From Stentor coeruleus (lineage: Eukaryota > Ciliophora > Heterotrichea > Heterotrichida > Stentoridae), in NCBI GenBank assembly GCA_001970955.1, contig MPUH01001047.1:1-25230 (forward strand): a stretch of 25,230 nt of DNA. The letters are read 5' to 3'. Shown piece by piece: positions 9,703-19,307 of the stretch. How positions within the stretch are numbered: position 1 is the stretch's first letter; each line of letters starts with the position of its first letter. The notes under the pieces were generated by a model, which saw nothing but the letters and a program-made list of their open reading frames with translations, did no database searches and was not told the origin of the DNA. A program made the translations under genes and the position numbers.

Positions 9703-10463
9703 TTTAGGTGNAGTGGATAGCCTTTCGTAGAAATTCTTGAAAAACATTTTATTTGTGTTAATAAAAAAGGGTATTTTAAAGTATTGGGATAATATGATGA
9801 GTTTAAAAATAAAATCTGTCCTGAGTTATATTTAAAAAACTATTAGAAGCTTTAGCGTAATTTATTGAATCTTGTGTCTAATTTTAATATGTATTTGGGG
9901 AATGTATTAAGGATTTTGATTGAAAAGATCTTGAATTGGAATTAAGTTGTTTTTGTAAGGATTTATATTTGTATTTACTTTTGAATATAAGCTAGTTAGG
10001 TTTATTTTAGATGATATATGTTTAATAGGTATTTTTAGCTACTTTTTTTTATATATAATCCTATCTTTGTTAGTTAAACAGATTTTTTATAGTATTAATT
10101 GGTCATTTTATCCAAAATACAATTGAAAATTCTCAAAATTTTTTATTTTGCTTATATTCAGCTCATAAGGGTTAATTTTCCTATAATATCCTTTTTTACT
10201 TTCTGTAGATTTATAGATATCTTTTACTTAGAGTTTTATATTAACACAATATTTATAGACCATGATTTTATGATTTTAGCATTGATTAATTCATACATTT
10301 TAAATCAGAAATTTGATGATTCTGATAATTTTTTCGATTCTGAGGATTTTTATACTAAATCTTCCTCACATACCTTCGAAAATATTAAAAAATCCTTCTA
10401 TCTTACACAATAAAATCATATATACCCAATAATAACATCTCAATCCAATGGCAATAACATTAC
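9652..10463. other. Intergenic gap with assembly join
   Basis: It contains the N at 9711 and the repeated segment. Around 9890-9960 the plus strand is G-rich; near 10410-10463 it is C/A-rich. A plus-strand frame at 10099-10413 has no ATG until about 10270 and is not called as a gene. The rest is AT-rich without recognisable features. Confidence 0.5.
9712..9798. repeat. Direct repeat, copy 2, right of N at 9711
   Basis: This is the second copy of the 87-base segment at 9616-9702. The copies diverge directly after it (TTTAGGTG before the N, GAGTTTAA after copy 2). It carries a second, non-functional copy of the PSD start region. Confidence 0.85.
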
Positions 10464-11828
10464 TTAAAGACTTCTAAAATTTATACTAGAATCTGAGTCA
10501 ATGAGTTTCCCCGTTACTTCAGTTGACCTTCTTTCTATTATAGCACGAACATCTGTAAGTTCAACACCCTCTTGTCCATTTTCAGCCTGTGACTCTAAAA
10601 ATCTTAAATACTCAAAAAGTTTCTAAATATAAAATACCTCAAGATTATCAGGTGCATTAAGTATTTCACACCATCTCGCAAGCCACATCCTCAAACACTT
10701 CCAAAACACTTTTCTGCATTTATTAACTTTTTCACATCTTTTAATAACCTTAAATTCCTTAAGTTTTGCATATTGTTGTGATTCTAATCTAACCAAAACT
10801 TGGGCCTGATTCTCAATAATTGATTTATCAATCGGAAATACATCCTCCCGTAAATTCGGCCTTAAAAGCCTTAATTTCCCAAAACCAAGTTTTTTTCTAA
10901 TCATATGTTGATATGTTAAAGCATTAATCATAAGCTTTAAACTCCAACTCCTATAATGTCTTTTCATAATAAAATTCGGGACATTATTTTCATTAGAAAC
11001 CTGTTTCATTTTATGAAAAGCATTACTCAAAGCTAATTCCATCTGTTTAATCTCAATACCTCGTTTTTTCTGTACAAGCATTTCTAACAAACACGTTGAA
11101 GTTTTGATTTTCTGTTTCATTATCTTCTCATCAACTTTTATATTTTCAGCTTTTTTCCTTATAAACCTAGGTTGTGATATTTTACGAAACCCTTGCGATA
11201 TACGTTTAATTGTAATTTTTTCTAAGGTTTTACATAAAGAAATAGTCTCAACTCGTTGTTTCATACGATTAACTTTTTGAAAACCATATGTTAAATTTTG
11301 CCATCTGAGCTTTAATACTATAGCCATTACACTTAAAGTTAGGACTAAATTTCTATGAAGAAAAGGTGAAGCTTTATATGCCCTGGATTTCCATAAAGCA
11401 AATGATTTGGATTTTAAGTCAGAATCATGAATTGTTGATGGAAGTAAAGATGTACATAAAGAGCGTGATTGGATTTTGATGTTTATTAAAGCTAATTTGC
11501 ATACAGAAACTTTTGGGTTTAGAGTTTTAGGGACTTGAGCTTTGTATTCACAATTGGATAATTTGTTAAAACTGATTCTTAGAGGTTTTTCTAAGACGCC
11601 AACGACAACTCTAAAGCTTCGGAGTAAAAATTTACGATTTGTTTCTTTGACTTTACGTAAAAATATAGCGATTTTGTGTTTGAGGATTAGGATTTGCCAT
11701 ATTCTAAACCTTTTCACAATTCTCATGTCGATAAGCACTTTTCGTTTTAGCAAGCGATAGAGTTTTTCTACAGATTGCTTTCGGTAGTAAGTGATTTTAA
11801 ACATTGCCACACTCTGTTCGCTTCGCAT
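10464..11828 (-). CDS. Helical Trp-containing repeat protein, possibly Sfi1-like
   Basis: Two exons (10638-11828 and 10464-10622) give 449 aa once a 15-nt intron is removed; without splicing the protein would end in VFYI after residue 397. It is very basic and almost wholly helical, with Trp or Phe spaced along amphipathic helices: FRIWQIL (W44), FALWKSR (W146), LRWQNL (W176), YRSWSLK (W295) and KVFWKCLRMWLARW (W376, W382, W386). This resembles the irregular Trp-containing helices of Sfi1-type centrin-binding proteins of basal bodies and cortical fibres, but spacing is loose and the match is by eye. No catalytic domain or membrane segment is visible. The acidic C-terminus from exon 2 (QAENGQEGVELTDV) contrasts with the basic body. 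Function remains unproven. Confidence 0.65.
10623..10637 (-). other. 15-nt intron in the Sfi1-like gene
   Basis: On the coding strand it reads GTATTTTATATTTAG, in phase 0 after a Glu codon. Its 3' splice-site TAG is itself an in-frame stop if the intron is kept. Splicing adds 52 coding-like codons ending in TAA at 10464. Confidence 0.8.
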
Positions 11829-12726
11829 TGTATTTTTATTATCATTTTTGGGTTTATTAAAGGAGATTATATGAATGGGTGAATAAGATTTTTGATAGAA
11901 GTTTAAGAGGGTTTTGTGGTGGTTTTGATTACTTTTTTTTTGGGTTTATTTGTGATAAATATGATATAGTGTGAATTTATTAAAGGATTTTATGAGAATT
12001 TGAAGAGTTTAAAAGATAATTTTATATAAGAATTAGGTTTTTAATTTTGTGGGAAATAGAAGTTTTATTATAGAAGAATGTAATAAAGATTTTGCCTGTG
12101 TTGGAAATTGAATTGTAAAAAAAGCAGCTGATAATTTTAATAAACAGATGAGATCATATAAGATGTAAATATTATAATAAGGATAAATAGCTATTTTAAT
12201 AAGGAAAAATACCGTCGAGTTATTTTTGATATTTCCTATATTAGAGAAGATAAATTTAAATCCTAATCCGTAAAAAATTATACTTCTAAATACAAGAAAA
12301 GGTTAATAAAATACATAAAATCTTAAAGCCACAAATAAAAAAATATCAGCATTTGTTTACCACAAAGCACAGCGTCAGAGAAGCAGTAGAAAATATTTCC
12401 AAGTAAAAACTTTGCTTATAACCCTTAACTGTATGTACTGAAATTCAATCCCAATATTTTATTCCCCAAAAAATGCTTCAACACAAAAAAAATTACTTAT
12501 TTTACAATCCTATCCCATCTAAATAATTACTCCTCTCAACATTTATAATAAAAAAATAAAAATTGCATAGCCATGCATACTCTAATAAAACTCATATACA
12601 ATTTTATATTTGAAATAAAATTCCAATATAAAAATTTTCTTTTTTAATCATATTCCAATACTTCCAATACAACACCTAACAATTCTGTTGTAAAATATGA
12701 CTTTTTGTTCAAATGAAATATAAATT
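11829..12726. other. Divergent intergenic gap
   Basis: The left arm (to about 12060) is G/T-rich and the right arm (about 12420-12726) is C/A-rich, so each flanking gene has a C-rich coding-strand leader. In the middle a plus-strand frame without ATG (about 12290-12404) reads KILKPQIKKYQHLF and KHSVREAVENISK before a stop, possibly a gene relic. Nothing else is supported. Confidence 0.5.
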
Positions 12727-13266
12727 ATGGCAGAAAGATTAGACCTTAAAAACCTTAAGGGAACTTGGATGATTATCAAAGACAAAGTTTATGATGTAAG
12801 TAAGTTCTCTGATCACCCTGGGGGCTTTGAGGTACTAGCAGACTGCAAAGGCAAAGATTCAACAACAGATTATATAGACGCTAATCACCCTGATTATGTT
12901 GAAGAAGACATGAAAAAATATTACATTGGAGATGTGCCAAAAATTCATCAAGACGAAGTTGCCAAGCATAAAACCGAAAATGACGCTTGGCTAGCAATCC
13001 ACGGTAAAGTTTACGACATTTCAAAATTCACAGACCATCCTGGTGGTGCAGAAATCTTATTAGAAAACAGTGGGAAAAACGCAACAGTTGCTTTTGATAC
13101 AATTGATCATTCTAAAGAAGCTAAAAAAGATCTTTATAAATACTATATCGGTGAATATATCCCAGATCCTAACTCAGAATCATTGCCAAGTACAAACTAT
13201 TTTATATACATTCCTTTATTAGCTTTGATTATTGGTATCATCCTCAATAGTTTTTATTTTAATTAA
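12727..13266 (+). CDS. Tandem cytochrome b5 domain protein with C-terminal membrane anchor
   Basis: A 179-aa electron-carrier candidate with two cytochrome b5 haem domains in a row. Domain 1 (about 8-70) has SDHPGG with His30 and a second axial His54; domain 2 (about 76-143) has TDHPGG with His104 and His128. Both pairs are 24 residues apart, as in classical cytochrome b5, so both should bind haem. A hydrophobic stretch (about 158-176) ends the protein and fits a tail anchor in the ER or outer mitochondrial membrane with both domains cytosolic. Likely partners are fatty-acid desaturases or hydroxylases fed by cytochrome b5 reductase, inferred from the family. Domain 1 lacks the usual E-V-x-x-H entry segment, which domain 2 has. 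The start is the first ATG. The gene is convergent with the RRM-KH gene, with only 26 nt between stops. Confidence 0.92.
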   Translation: MAERLDLKNLKGTWMIIKDKVYDVSKFSDHPGGFEVLADCKGKDSTTDYIDANHPDYVEEDMKKYYIGDVPKIHQDEVAKHKTENDAWLAIHGKVYDISKFTDHPGGAEILLENSGKNATVAFDTIDHSKEAKKDLYKYYIGEYIPDPNSESLPSTNYFIYIPLLALIIGIILNSFYFN

Positions 13267-13292
13267 GGGAACATAACTTAAATTAGTATTTA

Positions 13293-14339
13293 CTATTGTT
13301 TGCCGTATTTCCAAGTTGTTACTTCTATTCCTCTTCCTCGACGACCTTTTTCGTCCATTAAGGTTATCCCTTTTTTCTTAAGTAATTCTCTTATTCTATC
13401 AGCTTCTGAAAAGTTACACTGACGCCGGGCTTCATTTCTAATATCAATAAGCTCTTCAATATCGTCTTCGGATAATTTCTCATTCTCTTCGAATTCTTTG
13501 AATTTGCTTGGCGCCAAAATCAAAGCCCGACCTGAAGTTTTTTCCGTCTTCATCAGCATAAGTTTCGGGTCTGAGAATCCTTTTGTTATACAATATTCCC
13601 CATAATCTTTATAAACTTTTTTCAGGAGGATTTCAATTTCATTTACTGCGGTTAAAAACTTGGGATGATACTTCGAACTCACACATAAATGCAATGAATC
13701 TTGGCTTTCTTCATTATTAGGTCCTTCTTTAAACCCTGATCCTACCCCGCGTAACCTAAGTTTAATTATATCATGAGCTTGTGCATTCATTCCTTTACAA
13801 CATTTTTCAATAATTCTTTTCATATTGCAACCTTTCGACCCGATTATCCGTCGAGCTACTTGGAATTCTTTGTCATTGTCGATTTGAATATCATATCTGC
13901 ATGTGTATTTTAAACTTTCTTCGGAAATATTAGATATTTCTCTTATTGAAAGCTCTTTTAAAGGCATTCTGACCTCAGGGACAATGTGCCAAGAAACTTG
14001 TAAAGTCACGTTTAACTCAGGAAGTTCTTTACCGTTCAGGATTTTTATTGCGAAATATGCTGAGACTATGTCTTTATATGTGATAATCGCGTTTTTGCCT
14101 TGGATTTTTAGTGAAGTGACTTCGCCAAAGCATTCAAAAACTTTGAGCACGTCGGGTTCGTCTATCATGAAATCTTCACTTTTTGAGTCTAGGATTTCAA
14201 GTTTTAGACAGGAGTCTTTGACATCTATGGACTCTAGTTTTTCAAGAACCTTTTGCCTTACGTCATCACTTGCGATCATTGCTTGGATTTTCTCTTTGAG
14301 GCTATTGTCTGCCCGCTCTTTTTTTGATTGAACTTGCAT
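13293..14339 (-). CDS. RRM-KH RNA-binding protein with cysteinyl-tRNA-synthetase-like C-terminal tail
   Basis: The 348-aa protein combines an RRM-like fold (about 45-118, with VFECFGEV and a ribonucleoprotein-like AIITYKDIVSAYFAI), a KH domain (about 148-242, with the GxxG loop in RRIIGSKGCNMKRI) and a helical tail (about 293-344). The tail, with IEELIDIRNEARRQCNFSEA and then RIRELLKKKGITLMDE, strongly resembles the extreme C-terminus of cysteinyl-tRNA synthetase, but no synthetase catalytic domain is present. It probably binds RNA or tRNA, perhaps in translation or RNA processing; that is inference from domains. No introns are seen. Its leader (right of 14339) is C/A-rich on the coding strand and carries two CTTATCAA copies. 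It ends 26 nt from the convergent cytochrome b5 gene. Confidence 0.85.
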   Translation of the reverse strand: MQVQSKKERADNSLKEKIQAMIASDDVRQKVLEKLESIDVKDSCLKLEILDSKSEDFMIDEPDVLKVFECFGEVTSLKIQGKNAIITYKDIVSAYFAIKILNGKELPELNVTLQVSWHIVPEVRMPLKELSIREISNISEESLKYTCRYDIQIDNDKEFQVARRIIGSKGCNMKRIIEKCCKGMNAQAHDIIKLRLRGVGSGFKEGPNNEESQDSLHLCVSSKYHPKFLTAVNEIEILLKKVYKDYGEYCITKGFSDPKLMLMKTEKTSGRALILAPSKFKEFEENEKLSEDDIEELIDIRNEARRQCNFSEADRIRELLKKKGITLMDEKGRRGRGIEVTTWKYGKQ

Positions 14340-15105
14340 ATTTAAATTATAAAATGGCGCTTGAAAATATGAGATGTTAGGGTTGATAAGAAAATTTAGA
14401 AGATTTATGGATAGAGGTTAGAAAGTGAAACTTTGATTTTGAGGTTTTGGATTTTAGATTGGAGTTTAGGTTGATAAGGATTTTTTTTTTTTTTTGTGGG
14501 TTTAGGTTTTTTTTTATGAAAGAATTATGGTGGAGAAAAGATTTTCTTAAAGATAGGATTGAAGATTTCAGATTTTTTTTGAAATTAATAGACAGTAAAA
14601 GATTTTATAATAACTTTTGTGTAATAAATTATCTTCTTTGGTTTTTTTTTTTAAAATAGATTATCTTTTGGTAGTAATAAGGTGTAAATAAACTTCAACT
14701 TTATATCATTCATATATAAAAATCGCTATAATTTGATCACTTTTATATTTTCTAATCAAAAATTCTCTTATATAAAAAATCTTATTAGCATATCTTCCCT
14801 TCTATAAAAACAATTATTCACAACCTATCATCTAAAAAAAATAAAAAAACCCTCATAAAAATTCTCTAACTGCCACCATAATCCTCAAATCCCACTATCT
14901 TCATCATTCAACAACAATAAAACTCAAATAATTCTATAAAACCTTTACCTTTACAAAACCCAAAAACCTATAATTTTAAAAACTATTCCTCATACCCGAT
15001 ATTCCATTTTCTACTTCAAAACCCCTAACTATCGACAATTCCTCCTCCTAAAAATAAATTTTATATATAAAACCAACAACAAAATTAAATATAGCATTGA
15101 CTAAA
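14340..15105. other. Intergenic gap between minus-strand genes
   Basis: The left half (14340-14660) is G/T-rich with long T runs and holds a telomere-like TGTTAGGG at 14375-14382 next to TTGATAAG at 14383-14390, and another TTGATAAG at 14471-14478. Composition flips near 14690, and 14790-15090 is C/A-rich with CCCTAAC at 15023-15029. A T-rich plus-strand frame here is a by-product of composition. No gene is supported. Confidence 0.55.
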
Positions 15106-15606
15106 TTAAAATCCTAAAGCTGATGCTGGACGGTTAAACCTATCATCCGTGTTTTGTTGCGTAGTTAATTTCTTCAATACTGGAGAGTAATTTCTACTTG
15201 ATGCTGTTGTAGGTCTACTTTTACATTTTCCTGTAGGTTCATTTGCATAAGCTGTATTTTTTACTTTATTGCTAAGAACTACTGTAGGATCATAGACTAA
15301 ATTGCTTCCTATATAAAAGTAAGCGTTTTGAGTTAAATCTTTGCCTCTATGCATTGGTTTATATAATGGGATGTTTTTAAGCTTTTTTTTACCTATGGAT
15401 TCATATGATAGATCATAAGATCCTGGTCCTCTCCAGAACCCTAGTTTGTCATCTCTACTCATAGGAAACCTTTTAGCTTGGGAAAAACTAGTTTTCTGTT
15501 TTCGTTTATGCTCGAATAAAGGTTTCCCATATGCTGTTACGTATGCATCGTATGGGTCTGGGGTTTTTTCTTTTGGACTTCGGAATTTCAAGTCAGTTGG
15601 CCTCAT
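15106..15606 (-). CDS. PG-rich, probably ciliary or microtubule-associated protein (166 aa)
   Basis: The 166-aa basic protein has one clear sperm-tail-type PG-rich motif, GPGSYDLS (residues 60-67), preceded by FSQAKRFP and FWR, the arrangement seen in STPGR/SHIPPO repeat proteins that sit on or in ciliary microtubules. Only one such repeat is obvious, so the assignment is tentative. The C-terminal part carries RPTTASSR and RPASALGF, short Arg-Pro motifs. It lacks membrane segments and catalytic motifs and is likely extended. The start is the first ATG; the leader on the coding strand (15607-15925 of the plus strand, reversed) is C/A-rich and includes CTTATCAA. A ciliate would be expected to have many such ciliary proteins. 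Confidence 0.6.
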   Translation of the reverse strand: MRPTDLKFRSPKEKTPDPYDAYVTAYGKPLFEHKRKQKTSFSQAKRFPMSRDDKLGFWRGPGSYDLSYESIGKKKLKNIPLYKPMHRGKDLTQNAYFYIGSNLVYDPTVVLSNKVKNTAYANEPTGKCKSRPTTASSRNYSPVLKKLTTQQNTDDRFNRPASALGF

Positions 15607-16335
15607 TTTTATAATATGGTATCTGGGATTTCTTATAAAATTAGGGTTTTTTGAATGGAAGAGTAGGCTGGGAAGATTTTTGATTGGATGAACAGATGGT
15701 TTTTTTGAAGATTGGAGGTTTTTTGAAGATAAATGCTATGGATGATTTTTTTTGGGTTTGGGAAAAGAAGTTGTTATTTTGTAGGATGCTGGGTTTGAAA
15801 GAGTGATTGGGGTTGATAAGAAAAATATTAGTTGAGGATGTGGGAATTTATAGGTTGAGTTGAGAATGTAATTTTTAAGAGGTATTTAGATGAAAAATTA
15901 GAGGTTAGATTGAAGATGTTCATTAACCAAATCAAAACCCTATATACTTCTACCATCACTAACATTTTCAATACTTACCTAATCATAATATCCACCTACA
16001 TTTAATATCTAATTCTCCATGTTTCTCAAACATAACCAAATCCTCATCTCCAAAATGAAATTTTATTTCCTTATCAACAACAAATCTTCATCTCTATCAT
16101 CTTATTCATCTTAATCAAAAAAAATATCCTAACCAAACCTACAAAATTCCTAAAAACCCCTACCACTTTTTTCAATCATCCTAATACCTTCTAACACCCA
16201 AAAAAACCAAATTCCTAACACAAATTCCCATAACCTCAACACAATTTTCTTATCAAACCCTCCCTTTTACCAAAAAATCATAAAAATGCCAATTTTTTAG
16301 GTATTTATCATTAACTATAAACTTTATTATAATTA
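15607..16335. other. Divergent intergenic gap with abrupt strand-composition switch
   Basis: The clearest example of the window-wide pattern: 15607-15925 is G/T-rich with almost no C, then from about 15930 to 16335 the strand is C/A/T-rich with almost no G. CTTATCAA sites lie at 15813-15820 (reverse), 16070-16077 and 16249-16256. Telomere-like pieces CTAACACCC (16191-16199) and CCTAACA (16214-16220) occur in the C-rich arm. No gene is supported. Confidence 0.6.
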
Positions 16336-17019
16336 ATGGAGTCATTAAAAGGGTCATCAAAAATTTCCACAATCTCCTCAGCCCGTAAAACTTTATCAAC
16401 ACATAGTTCGCAAAAAATCTTCACAAAAAATTTAAAAATATCCAACCTCAAAGAATCCTTCATTGGACAAAGTAATGAAAAAAATCTTTGTTCTTTAAGA
16501 CAAAAGGCAAAAAGTAAACTATCATTAAATCCACATAATATTAATATCGATCATGAAGATCATGAATCAAAATCCCCTAAACTTCAATCTACTGACATGC
16601 GTAAATGCATAGATTTTCTTAAAAATGAAGCTGAAATATATGTGAATTCTAGTCAAAAAAATCATAAAAACTCTTATCATCAGCAGAAAAAAAGTTCAGA
16701 TACTGTTGATGGTCATGAAACAAGAGAAAGCGAATTTAAAGATTCGTTTAATAATAAACTACTTGGATATTCCGGGAACTATGAAGAATTTAAAGCTGGG
16801 ATGCCGAAACTGAGTAAGGATGATATGAGTGAGTTGAAGGGGAAAATTGAGTTTTTGATGACGAGAATGCAGAAATCAGAAGATGAGGCTAAAATCCATG
16901 AACTTGAAAATGTTAAGTTGATAGAGATTATTAAGAATTTGGAAGATAAACTGGAGAATATTAAGCTTTTTCATGAACCGGTTAATGTTAGTTGTTCAAG
17001 CAAATGCGAGGTTTTTTAA
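16336..17019 (+). CDS. Hypothetical Ser/Lys-rich protein with C-terminal coiled coil (227 aa)
   Basis: I do not recognise this family. Residues 1-60 are Ser/Thr/Lys-rich and probably disordered; residues 60-150 are polar with many His and Asn (HQQKKSSDTVDGHE); residues about 160-212 form a likely coiled coil with regular Leu/Ile/Met (DDMSELKGKIEFLMTRMQK, then ELENVKLIEIIKNLEDKLEN). The end has Cys residues (VSCSSKCEVF). No membrane segment, signal peptide or enzyme motif is visible. A structural or scaffolding role is plausible but unproven. The ATG follows a long C-rich, G-poor leader with two CTTATCAA sites, as expected of a live gene, and is followed by a G/T-rich stretch. Confidence 0.6.
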   Translation: MESLKGSSKISTISSARKTLSTHSSQKIFTKNLKISNLKESFIGQSNEKNLCSLRQKAKSKLSLNPHNINIDHEDHESKSPKLQSTDMRKCIDFLKNEAEIYVNSSQKNHKNSYHQQKKSSDTVDGHETRESEFKDSFNNKLLGYSGNYEEFKAGMPKLSKDDMSELKGKIEFLMTRMQKSEDEAKIHELENVKLIEIIKNLEDKLENIKLFHEPVNVSCSSKCEVF

Positions 17020-17863
17020 AGTAGATTTTTAATGGGTGTATATAATATTTTGATTTTAATGAGTATTTTTTTTATTAAGTTTTAGTTGGAAATGAGGGTT
17101 TTTTTAGTTGTAAATGAATGATAAAAAGAGTAGGTTTTGTTATGGTTTTAGAAGAGTATTTTTTTTAGGTTTAAAAAAAAATTGGATTTTTATAGGGCAT
17201 TTTGGGGTAAACTTTACATGAAATATACAAGGTATATATAAATAAAAGGGAATATGTTGGAAATAGGGATATTTTAAGAATATAATGATAGTTTTCCTTA
17301 TGATTACCATTAAAATAATCATTATTTAAACTATGCATCCAAATTTTACCAGAACTAAAAGACCTAATTTCCTAATCAAAAACTCTTATTTTTCTCAAAG
17401 TTCTCTAAATATACTCTAATCAAATATAATAATCCATATAACCTTATCTTCAACACTAAAAAATCATATCATAATCCTTAAACTCTATCCTAACACCCAG
17501 TATTTTATGATAAAAACCTTAACTTTCATATCAAAAAATCCCTTTCCTACCCAACCCAGTCTAAAACTTATAAACCTTATCATATTTCTTCATACCCAAT
17601 TTAATACCTTCAATACAAAAACCCTTATAATCAATCTTACCTAATCCCTACTTTTAACCCAATTAATATTCATATCCTCACATCCAAATCCAAATTTATC
17701 AAATCTCAAAGCTTAAATCTAAATCTTTCATCAAAAATCCCCCTTTTCTCCTTCAAATCTTTACAAAAAAAAATAATCAAAGGATTTTAAATCCTCTACG
17801 CTCAAAGAAATTTAAATTCCCTAGTATATAAGACTTGAAATTTAAAATATGGATGGTTTATAA
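17020..17863. other. Intergenic gap between tandem plus-strand genes
   Basis: The left arm (17020-17290) is G/T-rich, flips near 17300, and 17330-17800 is C/A-rich. A telomere-like CCTAACACCC lies at 17489-17498. A five-codon upstream frame (17849-17863, ending TAA) abuts the next start codon. No other gene is supported. Confidence 0.55.
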
Positions 17864-18409
17864 ATGTCGGGCAGGAAGACTAAGTACTTTTCAGAGGCTC
17901 AGTTCAAAGGTAAAGAGAGAGGATCATCAAGAGGAAAGTCTCCAGATAAAAGAGGACCCGATGATGCAATGACACTTACCGAAGAAGAAATCAAAGATAT
18001 CAAAGAAGCTTTTGATCTTTTTGATTCAGATAACTCTGGAACTATTGATCCTAAGGAAGTTAATGCTGCATTAGCAAGTTTAGGAAGTGATAGATCTCAG
18101 ACTATTTTCAGACTCTTAGCTGGAATTGAAGAACTGGGTGGTTCAATCACTTTTGATGATTTCCTTCATCATATCAATGGCAGATTGGGTAATAGGAACT
18201 CAAGGGAAGGTATTGAAAGGATTTTTGATCTTTTTGATGATGGCCGTGGGGTTATTGATGTTAAGAACTTGACCAGAGTTGCTAGAGAACTCGGTGAGAG
18301 TATGACTGAGGATGAATTACTTGAAGCCATTAAGAGAGTTGCAGGAGAAAAGACTGAAATCACTGCAGACGATTTCTACAAAGTCATGACCAAGAAAGTA
18401 TACGGCTAA
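17864..18409 (+). CDS. Centrin-like EF-hand protein (181 aa)
   Basis: A calcium-binding protein of the centrin/calmodulin family. A basic Ser/Gly-rich N-terminal extension (1-35) precedes [17 protein letters not shown], the typical start of centrin. EF-hand 1 is canonical (loop 54-65, [12 protein letters not shown]). EF-hand 2 (about 88-100) lacks the acidic ligands; EF-hand 3 (125-135, [11 protein letters not shown]) is shortened with ligands lost; EF-hand 4 (about 161-171) is also degenerate. Only one site should therefore bind calcium well. In ciliates such centrin-like proteins belong to basal bodies, the infraciliary lattice or contractile fibres; that location is inferred. The start is fixed by an in-frame TAA immediately before the ATG. 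Codon use is more balanced than in neighbouring unknown genes, suggesting good expression. Confidence 0.88.
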   Translation: MSGRKTKYFSEAQFKGKERGSSRGKSPDKRGPDDAMTLTEEEIKDIKEAFDLFDSDNSGTIDPKEVNAALASLGSDRSQTIFRLLAGIEELGGSITFDDFLHHINGRLGNRNSREGIERIFDLFDDGRGVIDVKNLTRVARELGESMTEDELLEAIKRVAGEKTEITADDFYKVMTKKVYG

Positions 18410-19196
18410 TAATAATAGGTTTTATTCAAAACTGACTGGTTTTATATATGAAATCTACAGTTTTATATGTAGAAGATGAATCTGAGGTGAAGTTTTTATA
18501 TTTTGTGATAAGAATTCAGGCAATTTTTTGTGATTTTTTCATAAAAGTATATAAAAAGGTATGCATTTCGATATTTATATAGGATTTTTATAAGCAGAGA
18601 TTTAATCTAAGCTAAAACTTTATCCTTATTACATATTTTTGACTTAAAATCTTAAGATTTAGTTGATGACTTGATTTGTATTCTTGATATATACTCATCT
18701 AAGTAAGCCATTTTTCCCTTTTTTTGGATAGTAGAATCTTAAAATATATATAATTAAACTTTTATTTATCTTATTCTCATAAATACCAAATTTTATACAT
18801 CAGATATTTTCTTTATATAAATTTTCATCTTCTAGTAAATAATAAAAAGTATTCGAGTAATTTTTTGAATAAAAACTTTTTTATTGATATTTAAATATAA
18901 GCCTTTAAAACTAATAATAAATTTGATAATATTTAGGCAGTATAGAATAAGTTGGTTATAATTTTAGGAATAAAAATATTATTGTGTATGATTTATTCTT
19001 TCATTATTCTTTTTTGTTGTAGAAATTTACATGATTTTATGTATGAAGATTATGTTTTTTTTATCAAGGCATACTTTGATAGGGAATTGTATTCTGGTAG
19101 ATGATTGTTAGGGGTTTTATTATGGATTTTAATAATTGTTATAGGATTTTTTTAAGATTTTTGAGAATGATTTTTGGTTTTATGATTGAATGACTA

Positions 19197-19231
19197 TATT
19201 CATAGGTTGCTGTATTTAGGATATTTTTTAT
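19197..19231. repeat. Direct repeat, copy 1, left of N at 19272
   Basis: Thirty-five bases beginning TATTCATAGG recur at 19273-19307 directly after the N. This is probably an unmerged overlap between contigs. Confidence 0.8.
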
Positions 19232-19272
19232 CATAAAAATCCTATCATTAGCTTTCTTATATATACCCAACN

Positions 19273-19307
19273 TATTCATAGGTTGCTGTATTTAGGATAT
19301 TTTTTAT
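19273..19307. repeat. Direct repeat, copy 2, right of N at 19272
   Basis: This is the second copy of the 35-base segment at 19197-19231. It begins immediately after the N, as at the other join in this window. Confidence 0.8.

Noticed and set aside
10099..10413. 104-codon plus-strand frame in the gap after the PSD gene
   Set aside because: It opens at a TTG right after a TAA, has no ATG until about 10270, and is mostly hydrophobic residues from T-rich DNA. It also lacks a C-rich leader. The last 48 codons look slightly coding-like, but this is not enough to call a gene.
13903..14331. 142-codon plus-strand frame opposite RRM-KH
   Set aside because: It lies antisense within the RRM-KH gene, whose domains are clear; Ser/Phe-rich composition is typical of an antisense shadow.
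14447..14659. 70-codon Phe-rich plus-strand frame
   Set aside because: It is a by-product of T runs in the G/T-rich arm upstream of RRM-KH; the protein is low complexity.
17140..17322. 60-codon minus-strand frame after the coiled-coil gene
   Set aside because: Low-complexity Ile/Lys/Phe sequence from the G/T-rich arm, with no leader and no motif.
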